Assembly (NCBI GenBank): GCA_029250945.1
Contig: JAQXEG010000009.1
Span: 203,211 to 267,210 of the forward strand
Direction of reading: 5' to 3'
Length of the DNA: 64,000 nt
From: Yoonia sp.
GTDB lineage: Bacteria > Pseudomonadota > Alphaproteobacteria > Rhodobacterales > Rhodobacteraceae
This document shows, one piece after another, positions 1-8,699 of this stretch (its first letter is position 1; each line of letters begins with the position of its first letter). The notes beneath the pieces were generated by a model. The model did no database searches. It was not told the DNA's origin and was given only the letters and a program-made list of their open reading frames with translations. A program made the translations under genes and the position numbers.

Positions 1-760
1 CGGCATCATGCAGCTGCCAATCCGGTGTGGCGTCCCATTCCGTTGTCTCAAACTGGTGCTGCACGTAAAATAGCCAAACCCCGATGGACGCCGCAACCAA
101 AGTGGTCGGCAAAAACACAAGGAACACCGCCCCAAGGCCAAGGTTCCAGTAGATAACGAACAGCGCCGTGGCAGTCACAAGGTTGGACCCCATTGAGCTG
201 ATCCAATACTTCGCACCCGACTTCATCAAGCCGATCGGCAGGCGATTTTGCAGCAAAAATAAATAGCTGGGGCCAAGCACGAACATGGTCAGCGGGTGGC
301 GATACGCCCGATAGCGCAGCCGCCCCCACAGCCCGCGGGCCTTAAATTCATCCACTGTCAGAGTCATCACATCACCAATGCCGCGATGATCAAGGTTGCC
401 ATGGTGGCCATGATGAATAGCGTGCGTGCGCTTCCAAACGTCATACGGCGTCAATGTCAGCACCCCCAAGGCGCGCCCGATCCAGTCCGACAATGTGCGG
501 TTAGCCAGAAACGATGCATGACCGCAATCATGCTGGATGATGAACAAACGAAGCAGGAACGCGCCGTTTAGCGCCGACACCAAAAACGCAGCGAGATAGC
601 TGTATTGCATCAAATAACATGCCAGCACCCACAGCAGGAAGAACGGGATCACCGTGACGGCCAATTCAAACCATGACCGCCAGTTGGACGGGTCGCGGTA
701 TTGCGCAAGGGTGACAACCCAATCGCGGGCGGGTGGACGGGTGCTGTGCGTGTCGGACAT
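1..760 (-). CDS. Membrane fatty acid desaturase, partial (3' end off the left edge)
   Basis: The reverse frame stays open to the window edge, so about 253 codons are present and the C-terminus is missing; the ORF track omits it because it has no stop. Predicted integral-membrane di-iron fatty acid desaturase, which puts double bonds into acyl chains at the inner membrane. The histidine boxes are visible in order: HDCGH, then HAIHHGHHGN, then VQHQFE, with hydrophobic segments between them. This is the layout of the FADS superfamily. The start is the ATG at 760 (MSDTHSTRPP), with a short purine run (gagaaa) upstream. Regiospecificity cannot be read from the sequence. It diverges from the exonuclease III gene across about 135 bases. 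Confidence 0.9.
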   Translation of the reverse strand, partial: MSDTHSTRPPARDWVVTLAQYRDPSNWRSWFELAVTVIPFFLLWVLACYLMQYSYLAAFLVSALNGAFLLRLFIIQHDCGHASFLANRTLSDWIGRALGVLTLTPYDVWKRTHAIHHGHHGNLDHRGIGDVMTLTVDEFKARGLWGRLRYRAYRHPLTMFVLGPSYLFLLQNRLPIGLMKSGAKYWISSMGSNLVTATALFVIYWNLGLGAVFLVFLPTTLVAASIGVWLFYVQHQFETTEWDATPDWQLHDA

Positions 761-895
761 GCGGTTTCTCACATAAACTTTTCTCGCCCTCCTCGTTAGA
801 CCATCACCGCGTTGACGCAAGGTTAAAATGCACCCTCAGCGCCTTGCGGCCTGTCAATTGATCGGTCAAAACGGATGCAACAAAAAGGATGGCCC

Positions 896-1675
896 ATGAA
901 AATCGCGACATTCAATATTAACGGTGTCAAAGCCCGCATCGACACACTGACCGCGTGGTTGCAAAACAGCGCGCCGGACGTAGCCGTTTTGCAAGAGATT
1001 AAATCCGTCGATGAAGGCTTCCCCCGTCAGGCAATTGAGGACCTTGGCTATAACGTCGAAACCCATGGTCAAAAGGGATTTAACGGCGTGGCAATCCTGT
1101 CCAAGCTACCGCTGGAGGATGTCACGCGCGGCCTGCCGGGTGACGACACGGATGAACAGGCCCGCTATATTGAGGCGACGGTTGTTGGTGACCAAGCCGT
1201 GCGCATCTGCGGGCTGTATCTGCCCAATGGCAACCCAGCGCCGGGGCCGAAATATGATTATAAATTGGCGTGGATGGAACGCCTGTACGCGCGTGCCCAA
1301 GACCTAATACAACGTGAAGAACCCGCGCTAATGTGCGGGGATTACAATATTATTCCACAAGCCAAGGACGCCGCAAACCCAAAGGTTTGGACTGACGACG
1401 CACTGTTTCGCCCGCAAAGCCGCGCGGCATTTCGCAAGATTGTGAACCTTGGCTTTACAGAAGCATTCCGCGCACGGCACACCGGCCCGAACCACTATTC
1501 ATTCTGGGATTATCAAGCTGGCGCGTGGAACCGTAACGACGGCATCCGGATCGACCATTTTCTGCTGACCCCGCAATGTGCTGATCTGCTGAATGACTGC
1601 TGGATCGAAAGCGCGGTGCGTGGTGGGGACAAACCGTCAGACCACGTGCCTGTTTGGGTTGATCTTGGCATCTAA
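896..1675 (+). CDS. xth: Exodeoxyribonuclease III
   Basis: AP endonuclease and 3'-5' exonuclease of base excision repair; about 259 residues, the usual size of the family. Family motifs are present: INGVKAR at the N-terminus, LQEIK (metal-binding Glu), YLPNGNP, GDYNI, RIDHFLL and the C-terminal SDHVPV with the catalytic Asp-His. The ORF track starts at 875, but the ATG at 896 (MKIATFNING) is the family start and has an AAGGA ribosome site just upstream. It ends immediately before the convergent monooxygenase gene, with no room for a separate terminator. Confidence 0.95.
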   Translation: MKIATFNINGVKARIDTLTAWLQNSAPDVAVLQEIKSVDEGFPRQAIEDLGYNVETHGQKGFNGVAILSKLPLEDVTRGLPGDDTDEQARYIEATVVGDQAVRICGLYLPNGNPAPGPKYDYKLAWMERLYARAQDLIQREEPALMCGDYNIIPQAKDAANPKVWTDDALFRPQSRAAFRKIVNLGFTEAFRARHTGPNHYSFWDYQAGAWNRNDGIRIDHFLLTPQCADLLNDCWIESAVRGGDKPSDHVPVWVDLGI

Positions 1676-2821
1676 TCAATCAGTTACATCGTGATCATAA
1701 AGCCAGCTAAGACGGCGTAAAAACGCATTCGGGGCCACGGCGCCCAGAGTCCTCAAACCGGCAAAAGCCACCCGTCGCTTTAACCCTGACAAATGATAAT
1801 TCTGCGCATTCGCATTTGCCGCGGCAATTGCACGCACAACGCGATCACGGCGCAATTGCTGATAACGGCGACAGGCTGATTGCACGGATTTATGTTCCGT
1901 CAAACAACGCGCAAGCACATAAGCATCCTCAATCGCCAAATTAGCACCCTGCGCCAGAAACGGCAGCGTCGGATGCGCCGCATCCCCCAGCAAAACTACC
2001 TTTCCACGGGACCAAACACTCGCCACGTCGTGACGGAACAGCCCCCAAAGGCGCGAGCTCTCCACATTCGCCAAAAGATGCTGCAGGTTCGGCGCACAAT
2101 CGGCAAAAGCGGCCTGCAAGTTTGCCGGATCATCCGCGTGATCCCACCCCTCATCCGCCCAAGCATCCCGTTCCTGCACGGCCACAAGGTTCAGCATGTT
2201 GTCAGCCAAGGGATAAGTCACCAGGTGACGACCCGGTGCCATCCAGATCCGCGCCTCGGGCGGGACATTGCTGGCGGGGATGATACCACGCCACGCCACC
2301 TGCCCTGTGAATTGCGCGTCTTTGGCGGCAGGATTACAGAAAAACCGCATGGTTGAACGGATGCCATCCGCGCCGACGACCAGATCGGCCTCCATCGAAC
2401 CGGACGTTGTTTGCAAAACCCCGTCCTGCGACACGCTAGTCACCGCGACGCCAAGGTGGATTTTCGCGCCCGCAGCGTGGGCAGCTGTCCCCAGTTCGCG
2501 TAGCAAATGAGCGCGATGACAGAACCTGAAACGCGGCGATTGCCCGCGCAGGTCAAACCGCGCGACCGTCCGCCCCGTGATTGCATCGGTCGGCACAACC
2601 GCATCTGCGGCAAAGCCAACCTCGGACAGTGCATCAGCCAAGCCAAGCGCATTCAGCGCACGGGCGGCATTGGGGGTGATCTGGATGCCCGCGCCCACCT
2701 CTTTCAACGCGGCGGCACGTTCCAAAACAAAAACCTCCGCCCCATTACGGGCGAAGGCCAGCGCAGCCGTGAGGCCGCCAATCCCCGCACCAACAATCGC
2801 AACTGTTAGCCGGTCTGTCAT
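1676..2821 (-). CDS. FAD-dependent monooxygenase (salicylate hydroxylase-like)
   Basis: About 381 residues of a class A flavoprotein aromatic hydroxylase. The N-terminal FAD dinucleotide motif is GAGIGG; GADGIRS and GDAAHPTLPFLAQGAN form the second and third FAD-contact motifs. Such enzymes use NAD(P)H and O2 to hydroxylate an aromatic ring, but the substrate cannot be told from sequence. The start at 2821 (MTDRLT) is preferred over the track start at 2875, because the ATG follows the dksA stop by one base and a good AAGGAC site lies in the end of dksA. The two genes are therefore probably co-transcribed and translationally coupled. Confidence 0.85.
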   Translation of the reverse strand: MTDRLTVAIVGAGIGGLTAALAFARNGAEVFVLERAAALKEVGAGIQITPNAARALNALGLADALSEVGFAADAVVPTDAITGRTVARFDLRGQSPRFRFCHRAHLLRELGTAAHAAGAKIHLGVAVTSVSQDGVLQTTSGSMEADLVVGADGIRSTMRFFCNPAAKDAQFTGQVAWRGIIPASNVPPEARIWMAPGRHLVTYPLADNMLNLVAVQERDAWADEGWDHADDPANLQAAFADCAPNLQHLLANVESSRLWGLFRHDVASVWSRGKVVLLGDAAHPTLPFLAQGANLAIEDAYVLARCLTEHKSVQSACRRYQQLRRDRVVRAIAAANANAQNYHLSGLKRRVAFAGLRTLGAVAPNAFLRRLSWLYDHDVTD

Positions 2822-2822
2822 C

Positions 2823-3245
2823 TTAGTCCTTGCGGTGCACCTTTTCACCACGCTCGTGACGCTCTTGCGCCTCAAGGCTCATGGTGGCGATGGGACGTGC
2901 ATCCAGACGCTTGAGCGAGATCGGCTCACCCGTGATCGAACAGTAGCCATATTCACCCTCATCAATGCGGCGCAGGGCACCGTCGATCTTGCTGACCAGC
3001 TTGCGCTGACGGTCGCGGGTGCGCAGCTCGATCGAGCGATCTGTTTCCTCGGATGCGCGGTCAGCGACATCGGGGATATTGCGGGTCTGATCCTTCATGC
3101 TGGCGACGGTATCACGACTGTCGTCCAACAGTTCGGCCTTCCAGTTCAACAACTTACGGCGGAAATATTCTTCCTGACGTTCGTTCATGAACAGTTCATC
3201 CTCGGCGGGACGGTAATCTTCTGGCAGGAAATTCTCGGCTTTCAT
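2823..3245 (-). CDS. dksA: DksA/TraR-family RNA polymerase-binding regulator, single-Cys type
   Basis: 140 residues: an N-terminal coiled-coil region (ERQEEYFRRKLLNWKAELL onward) and a C-terminal globular domain with GYCSITGEPI and RLDARPIAT. DksA binds the RNA polymerase secondary channel and works with ppGpp in the stringent response. Classical DksA has four zinc cysteines. Only one is visible here (GYC), the other positions being non-Cys. This form is known from alphaproteobacteria such as Rhodobacter, so it is not damage. The start has an AGGG site. It is the first gene of a two-gene unit with the flavin monooxygenase. Confidence 0.9.
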   Translation of the reverse strand: MKAENFLPEDYRPAEDELFMNERQEEYFRRKLLNWKAELLDDSRDTVASMKDQTRNIPDVADRASEETDRSIELRTRDRQRKLVSKIDGALRRIDEGEYGYCSITGEPISLKRLDARPIATMSLEAQERHERGEKVHRKD

Positions 3246-3435
3246 CGGTGATCCCTTGATGCTGGCGACATCTGACTGGCTTTGACCCGACGTCGCGTTA
3301 CCCCTTATTTCGTGATCGTTTACCGCCGAACTGCCCCAATGTCACCCCCCGATTTACGTAGCTTACGGCCTGTTGATGACGCGCGATTTCCCCATTAGGC
3401 TACCGCCAAATGCACCCCAAGCGAAAGACAGGCCC

Positions 3436-4275
3436 ATGCAGTTCAAAGGCACCGACAGCTATATTGCCCCCGATGATTTGACCATGGCCGTGAACGCCGC
3501 CGTCACACTGGAACGCCCGCTGCTGGTCAAGGGCGAGCCCGGCACAGGCAAAACCGAGCTTGCGCGCCAAGTCAGCGCCGCATTGGGCCTGCCGATGATT
3601 GAATGGCACATAAAATCGACGACTAAGGCGCAACAGGGCCTCTATGAATATGACGCAGTAAGCCGTTTGCGCGACAGCCAGCTGGGCGACGAAAAGGTGC
3701 ACGACGTCGCCAACTACATCCGCAAGGGCAAGCTATGGCAGGCATTTGGCGCCGAGGGGCGCGTGGTTCTGCTGATTGACGAAATCGACAAGGCCGACAT
3801 CGAATTCCCCAACGATCTGCTGCAAGAGCTCGACCGGATGGAATTCCACGTCTATGAGACCGGTGAAACCGTGCGTGCCGTGCATCGCCCCGTCGTGATC
3901 ATCACGTCCAACAATGAAAAAGAGCTACCCGATGCGTTCCTGCGCCGCTGCTTTTTCCATTATATCAACTTTCCCGACGCCGACACGATGCGCAAAATTG
4001 TGGCCGTGCATCACCCCGATATCAAGGATCAGTTGCTGACCACCGCGCTGACCCAGTTCTATGAAATCCGCGACACCGCCGGTTTGAAGAAAAAGCCATC
4101 GACGTCCGAGGTGCTCGATTGGATGAAGCTGCTGCTGGCCGAGGATCTGACCGCCGAGGACCTGAAACGCGACGGGGCCAATGCTCTGCCTAAGCTGCAC
4201 GGGGCGTTGTTGAAAAACGAACAAGATGTGCATCTGTTTGAACGGCTTGCCTTCATGGCGCGGTCCGGCCGCTAG
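3436..4275 (+). CDS. MoxR-family AAA+ ATPase
   Basis: About 279 residues. Walker A is GEPGTGKT near residues 33-40, Walker B is LLIDEIDKAD, and a sensor region follows (IITSNNEKELPDAFLRRC). MoxR ATPases act as chaperones that insert cofactors or assemble complexes, normally with a VWA-domain partner. The partner here is probably the CoxE-type protein at 7137-8321, which in many genomes is directly adjacent. The track start at 3373 is rejected; MQFKGTDSY at 3436 is the family-like start. About 125 bases separate it from the 5' end of the divergent dksA operon. Confidence 0.9.
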   Translation: MQFKGTDSYIAPDDLTMAVNAAVTLERPLLVKGEPGTGKTELARQVSAALGLPMIEWHIKSTTKAQQGLYEYDAVSRLRDSQLGDEKVHDVANYIRKGKLWQAFGAEGRVVLLIDEIDKADIEFPNDLLQELDRMEFHVYETGETVRAVHRPVVIITSNNEKELPDAFLRRCFFHYINFPDADTMRKIVAVHHPDIKDQLLTTALTQFYEIRDTAGLKKKPSTSEVLDWMKLLLAEDLTAEDLKRDGANALPKLHGALLKNEQDVHLFERLAFMARSGR

Positions 4276-4438
4276 ACAAACGGTGCGGGCGTCCCTATCT
4301 AGCGATCACGTTTCAAAGCACCCACCGCTTGCTGGGATATCCCATGGTGAAGCTTTGATATCATTCACAACCGACCTTTCTTTTGCGGTCTGTTGGCAAC
4401 GCAAGCTCCGACTTCACACACCGCTTCGCTAGAAAGAT

Positions 4439-4861
4439 GTGAAAATGACAAATATCCCGACACTTGCCGCGCTGAAATCGCAGGCCAAATCGCTGCGCGC
4501 ATCGCTTGGCGCAACAGGCCATGTCATCAGCCATGCCCAATCGCTTGAACTGATCGCCAAACAACATGGTGCGCGTGATTGGAACACGCTGCATGCGGCG
4601 GCGGGCACTGCACCACTCATCCAGCTGGGCCACCAAATCAGCGGGCGCTACCTTGGGCAGGCCTTCAGCGGCGAGGTGATCCGCGCCAGCGACATCGGCC
4701 ACGGTCTGCGCAGCCAGATCACCGTGCGCTTTGACACCCCCGTCAACGTCAGCAAATTCGACAGTATGGTTGTTGAACGCCGCCAAGTTACCGCGACCAT
4801 CGACCAATCCGGTGTCACGGTTGAAAAGACGTCAGACGGCACGCGGCATATGGCCGTGTAG
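4439..4861 (+). CDS. Glyoxalase-related (Glyoxalase_8 type) protein
   Basis: 140 residues, GTG start at 4439 (ATG 4445 is also possible; the ribosome site AGAAAG is weak). The N-terminal part (LKSQAKSLRASL, SHAQSLELIAKQHGARDWNTL) matches the helical Glyoxalase-related domain found in small alphaproteobacterial proteins. The C-terminal half is a predicted beta-rich segment. There is no full glyoxalase fold or metal-ligand set, so an enzymatic role is not supported. A hairpin lies about 16 bases downstream. Confidence 0.65.
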   Translation: MKMTNIPTLAALKSQAKSLRASLGATGHVISHAQSLELIAKQHGARDWNTLHAAAGTAPLIQLGHQISGRYLGQAFSGEVIRASDIGHGLRSQITVRFDTPVNVSKFDSMVVERRQVTATIDQSGVTVEKTSDGTRHMAV

Positions 4862-4876
4862 CTGTAAGCCGATCAA

Positions 4877-4912
4877 TTGGTGGCGGGATTTCGCCCAACG
4901 CTCCGCCACCAA
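4877..4912 (+). terminator. Possible terminator hairpin after the glyoxalase-related gene
   Basis: Perfect 10-bp inverted repeat TTGGTGGCGG / CCGCCACCAA around a 16-base loop, 16 bases after the stop of the preceding gene. There is no T tract, so it may be a weak terminator or an mRNA 3' stabiliser. The rest of the gap to 5154 shows nothing recognisable. Confidence 0.4.
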
Positions 4913-5154
4913 ACTACATCTTCTAGGTCCCAGCATCCGGCCCACGACGCGGCTGAGTCGTTCGTGCAACGCCGGGTGGTTTTGGCACCAATTGCCCCAG
5001 TTTCCCCGTGATTAAAGACACCTTTCCTTGGTCTAACTGACCTGTCCCCGTCCGTTTGCACGTAAATCGTCACATTCGGGTCAAAGAGGGGCCGCAGTTC
5101 AATGGCAGGTTGAACTGACGATCTTGAGGAGACGCAGGTTTACCCAAGGCAAAA

Positions 5155-5586
5155 ATGCCGGTCAAAATCCAGCCCATTCGCCCCGCAGATCATGCGGCGT
5201 GGCGTGGGCTGTGGGCCGACTATTTAGAATTCTATGGCACCACCGTGCCTGACGCAGTTTATGCGACCACCTTCGCACAGCTGACGGGCAATGACGCGCA
5301 AGACTTTCACGGGCTTGTGGCCGTGCAGGACGAAGTGCCTGTCGGATTGGTGCATTTACTGTACCACTGGCATTGCTTGAAGATCGAAAACGTCTGCTAT
5401 CTGCAAGACTTGTTTGTCAGCCCCGCCCTGCGCGGCACCGGTGCTGGCCGCAAGCTGATCGAAGCGGTCTATGCCGCAGCGAATGCCGCTGGTGCGCCGA
5501 CGGTCTATTGGATGACCCAAGACGACACCACCATCGGTCGCCAGCTATATGACCGCGTGGCGCGTGTGACCAATTTCATCAAATAA
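5155..5586 (+). CDS. GNAT-family N-acetyltransferase, probably six residues short at the C-terminus
   Basis: 143 residues with a clear acetyl-CoA motif A (LFVSPALRGTGAGRKLI) and the C-terminal LYDRVA segment typical of small GNATs. Start ATG 5155 has AAGG six bases upstream. The frame continues past the TAA at 5584 as QRVTS and stops with a TGA whose bases overlap the ATG of the next gene (ATGA at 5601). Family members usually end FIKYxR or similar. I therefore infer that a Tyr codon became TAA and the original stop was coupled to the DUF2927 gene. The domain core is intact, so activity may be kept. The acceptor is unknown. Confidence 0.85.
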   Translation: MPVKIQPIRPADHAAWRGLWADYLEFYGTTVPDAVYATTFAQLTGNDAQDFHGLVAVQDEVPVGLVHLLYHWHCLKIENVCYLQDLFVSPALRGTGAGRKLIEAVYAAANAAGAPTVYWMTQDDTTIGRQLYDRVARVTNFIK

Positions 5587-5600
5587 CAACGGGTGACGTC

Positions 5601-6953
5601 ATGAACCAGATCGTCGCCTGTGCCCTTGGATTTACGGTGTCTTGCGCCCCTGTGCCCCAAGACGCCCCGCCAAGCCACGCTGTCGCACTGACCAGCGTTC
5701 TGCCCCCCATGCGCGTGTTCGAAAAACCGGTTGTGACCCCTGCCCGCAGGTCCAACACCGAAATCGCGCAGGATTTCCTTAATCTGTTATTCCGTATGGA
5801 AAGCGGCCGCGCTGTGCCACAGCTGACGCGGTTTGAAGGCCCAATCACCGTCCGCGCCACGGGCCAGACCAATCTGACAATGATGCGCGATCTGGATGCG
5901 CTGATCGGGCGGCTGCGGTCAGAGGCGAACCTGAACATCATGCGCGTCGCCGCCGATGAACCCACCGCGATCACGGTCCAAGCCGTGCCGCGTGCCACAA
6001 TGCAATCCGCCGTGCCGCGCGCCGCATGTTTCGTTGTACCGCGCCTGACGTCGTGGGACGAATTCAAAATCGCCCGTCGCACCCCGCAGGTTGACTGGAC
6101 CACACTAACCCGCTGTGACCGCGCCGCGATTTCCGTGCCATCCGACGTGGGCCCCCAAGAAAACCGCGATTGCCTGCACGAGGAATTGGCCCAAGCGCTT
6201 GGGCCGCTCAACGATCTATATCGTCTGCCCAACAGCGTGTTCAACGACGACAATATCCATACCGTCCTGACCGGCTTTGATATGCTGGTGCTGGGCACAT
6301 TCTACGCGCCCGAAATCCAAAACAGCATGACCCGTGGCGAGGTGGCGATCCGCCTGTCGCAAATTCTGGCGCGCTTGAACCCTGTGGGGCAGCAAACCTA
6401 TGGACGGCCGCAAAACGACACATCCCGCGACTGGATCGAGGCGATGGAAACGGCGCTTGCCAATGGGGCGTCCCCCTTGCGGCGCAGACAGGCCGCATTG
6501 CGCGCGATTTCACTGGGCCAAGCCTTTGGCTGGACGGGTCCGCGTGCTGGGTTTGCCCAATATGCCTATGGACGTTTGCAGATGGGCAATGATGCCAGCA
6601 CCGCATTGACCGCCTTTAACACCGCCCGCAAGGCTTATGGGCAAGACAGCTCTATGCGGATCCACGCCGCACATATCGCCGTGCAACAGGCCGCTTTCTC
6701 GCTCGCCTCTGGTGACGCGGAAACAACGATCAAGCTGGTGGATGCTGGCATGGACGTGGCCGAGCGGCATCAAAACGCCGCCCTGCTGGCGACCTTGATG
6801 ATGTTCAAAGCCACAGCCCTTGATATGCGCGGCGATACCGCACAGGCCGAAAGCCTGCGTCTGGACAGTCTGGGTTGGGCGCGTTACGGGTTCGGCTATG
6901 ACCAAAATGTGCAGGCCCGACTGGATGAGATCGCGGCGCTGCGCCCGTTCTAA
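5601..6953 (+). CDS. DUF2927 family protein, probable exported/lipoprotein
   Basis: 450 residues. The N-terminus (MNQIVACALGFTVSC) resembles a lipoprotein signal with a weak lipobox but lacks a basic n-region. The DUF2927 core is recognisable as CLHEELAQALGPLNDLY followed by SVFNDDNIHTVLTGFDMLVL. The HEELxQ motif recalls zincin active sites, but no full HExxH is present. The C-terminal third is helical and TPR-like (repeated AL/AA-rich helices from about residue 310). No biochemical function is established for the family. It sits between a GNAT and a small membrane protein ahead of the VWA gene and is probably in one operon with them. Confidence 0.75.
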   Translation: MNQIVACALGFTVSCAPVPQDAPPSHAVALTSVLPPMRVFEKPVVTPARRSNTEIAQDFLNLLFRMESGRAVPQLTRFEGPITVRATGQTNLTMMRDLDALIGRLRSEANLNIMRVAADEPTAITVQAVPRATMQSAVPRAACFVVPRLTSWDEFKIARRTPQVDWTTLTRCDRAAISVPSDVGPQENRDCLHEELAQALGPLNDLYRLPNSVFNDDNIHTVLTGFDMLVLGTFYAPEIQNSMTRGEVAIRLSQILARLNPVGQQTYGRPQNDTSRDWIEAMETALANGASPLRRRQAALRAISLGQAFGWTGPRAGFAQYAYGRLQMGNDASTALTAFNTARKAYGQDSSMRIHAAHIAVQQAAFSLASGDAETTIKLVDAGMDVAERHQNAALLATLMMFKATALDMRGDTAQAESLRLDSLGWARYGFGYDQNVQARLDEIAALRPF

Positions 6954-6965
6954 GGGATCGCCACA

Positions 6966-7136
6966 ATGATTTTTCCGCTGATTGGTATGCTGCTGGGCGC
7001 CTGGTTTGGGCTGTTTCGGGCCAAACGCAAGGGCGGCAAACCGTTTGATCTGATCCAATGGGCCGCTGTGAATGCTATCATCTTTGGCCTGATCGGCATG
7101 TTCATCCTTGTGATCATCGAACGCATGGCGATGTAA
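6966..7136 (+). CDS. Small two-helix membrane protein (56 aa)
   Basis: Too short for the ORF track. ATG 6966 to TAA 7134-7136 encodes 56 residues: a hydrophobic N-terminal helix (MIFPLIGMLLGAWFGLF), a basic loop (RAKRKGGK) and a second hydrophobic helix (AIIFGLIGMFILVII). Its stop codon is followed directly by the ATG of the VWA gene (TAAATG), and it begins 12 bases after the DUF2927 stop, so it is embedded in the operon. No family recognised; the role is probably at the inner membrane. Confidence 0.75.
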   Translation: MIFPLIGMLLGAWFGLFRAKRKGGKPFDLIQWAAVNAIIFGLIGMFILVIIERMAM

Positions 7137-8321
7137 ATGTTTCTGCCGTTTTTCGACAATTTGCGCAACGCGGGTATTCCGGTGTCGCTGCGCGAATTTC
7201 TGGCCTTTCTTGAAGGCATGAAAAAGGGGCTGGCAACCTACGATATCGAAGCGTTCTATTTTCTGGCCCGCACGATCATGGTCAAGGATGAACGCCATTT
7301 AGACAAATTCGACCGTGCATTTGCTGCGTCGTTTTCCGGCCTTGACGCGATCCCACCGCAGGCCGTGATGGACGCCGTAGACATCCCCGAAGATTGGCTG
7401 CGTAAACAGGCCGAAAAACACCTGACAGAGGCCGAAAAGGCCGAGATTGAGGCCATTGGCGGCTTTGACAAGCTCATGGAAACGCTGCGCAAACGCCTTG
7501 AGGGACAAAAGGGGCGCCATGAGGGCGGGTCAAAATGGATGGGCACGGCGGGCACCTCCCCCTTTGGGGCGTACGGCTATAACCCCGAAGGCGTGCGTGC
7601 AGGTCAATCCGAAAGCCGCCATCAACGCGCCGTGAAAGTTTGGGACAAACGCGAATTTCGTAATCTCGACGACACCGTTGAACTGGGCACGCGCAACATC
7701 AAGGTTGCCCTGAAGCGTCTGCGCAAATGGGCCCGTGACGGCGCCGCAGAAGAGCTGGACCTAAACGAGACCATCCGCAAAACGGCGGAAAACGGATACT
7801 TGGACGTTAAAACAAGGCCAGAGCGGCGCAACGCCGTGAAAGTATTGTTATTCTTAGACGTCGGGGGATCAATGGATCCGCACATCAAAGTTGTGGAAGA
7901 GTTGTTCAGCGCAGCGAAATCCGAATTCAAACATATGGAACACTTTTATTTTCATAATTGCCTGTACGAAGGCGTCTGGCGCGACAACCGCCGCCGTCAC
8001 AATGCGCAAATCTCTACGGCTGAAATCCTACGAACCTACGGGTCTGATTACAAATGTATTTTCGTGGGCGACGCATCAATGTCCCCCTATGAAATCGCCT
8101 TTGCCGGTGGGGCCAATGAACATTGGAACGCCGAAAGCGGCGAGACATGGCTAATCCGCGCACGCGAACAATGGCCCAACCATGTGTGGATCAACCCGCT
8201 GGCCGAACGATATTGGCCCTACACCCAGTCGATCCAGATGATCCAAGGCATTTTTGGCGCCGACCGCATGGTGCCGATGACCCTGTCGGGGATTGAGCGT
8301 GGCATGAAAGAGCTGACATGA
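7137..8321 (+). CDS. CoxE-like VWA-domain protein, partner of the MoxR ATPase
   Basis: 394 residues. The N-terminal helical region ([20 protein letters not shown]) is followed by a basic linker and a C-terminal von Willebrand A domain starting at [15 protein letters not shown], the MIDAS-type metal site of this family. [11 protein letters not shown] and the tail GMKELT are also family features. VWA proteins of this type work with MoxR ATPases in maturation of complexes such as CO dehydrogenase, but no such target is encoded nearby. Its start abuts the 56-aa gene and its TGA overlaps the ATG of the next gene (ATGA). Confidence 0.9.
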   Translation: MFLPFFDNLRNAGIPVSLREFLAFLEGMKKGLATYDIEAFYFLARTIMVKDERHLDKFDRAFAASFSGLDAIPPQAVMDAVDIPEDWLRKQAEKHLTEAEKAEIEAIGGFDKLMETLRKRLEGQKGRHEGGSKWMGTAGTSPFGAYGYNPEGVRAGQSESRHQRAVKVWDKREFRNLDDTVELGTRNIKVALKRLRKWARDGAAEELDLNETIRKTAENGYLDVKTRPERRNAVKVLLFLDVGGSMDPHIKVVEELFSAAKSEFKHMEHFYFHNCLYEGVWRDNRRRHNAQISTAEILRTYGSDYKCIFVGDASMSPYEIAFAGGANEHWNAESGETWLIRAREQWPNHVWINPLAERYWPYTQSIQMIQGIFGADRMVPMTLSGIERGMKELT

Positions 8322-8699
8322 AACATCTGTGGGACCAGCATCGGTTTGCCGTGTCCGCCTTTGTAATTGCGATCGTATGTCTGGGGTATTTCGCGTTTCA
8401 AACCGTTTCATCCGCGATTTATTGGATGGACCCTGCCCATCAGGATCAGGATTTGGCCGCGTGGATGACCCCGCGCTATGTCGCGCAATCCTACAAGCTG
8501 CCGCCAAATGTGCTTGGCCCTGCGTTGTTTCTGGTCAAAGGCAAAAACCCCGCGTCGGGTGTCGCTTGGAACAATCGCTGAGGAAAACGGGCTGACACTG
8601 GATGATTTGCAGCGTCGCATTGATGCCGCAGCAATCCAGTGGCGTGAGGTGCAAAAATGCCCGAAACCGCGCTTGCCTTGGTTGCAGATTACGGTGTGA
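8318..8699 (+). pseudogene. Frameshifted small membrane-anchored hypothetical protein
   Basis: Starts at ATG 8318, overlapping the VWA stop. The first frame gives an N-terminal membrane helix ([18 protein letters not shown]) and [16 protein letters not shown], then runs to a stop at 8581 with no sensible ending. A second frame supplies [21 protein letters not shown], which reads as the natural continuation of this Rhodobacteraceae family. The switch fits one extra A in the A5 run at 8543-8547. Either a real frameshift or a homopolymer error. In the second frame the stop is at 8697-8699, overlapping the start of the DedA gene. Confidence 0.7.

Noticed and set aside
2823-3245. Damaged DksA lacking zinc cysteines
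   Set aside because: Single-Cys DksA is a known functional form in Rhodobacter and relatives.
4731-5015. Plus-strand ORF of 94 aa and other ORFs in 4731-5073
   Set aside because: Shadow of the glyoxalase-related gene and the hairpin region; no coding character or ribosome site.
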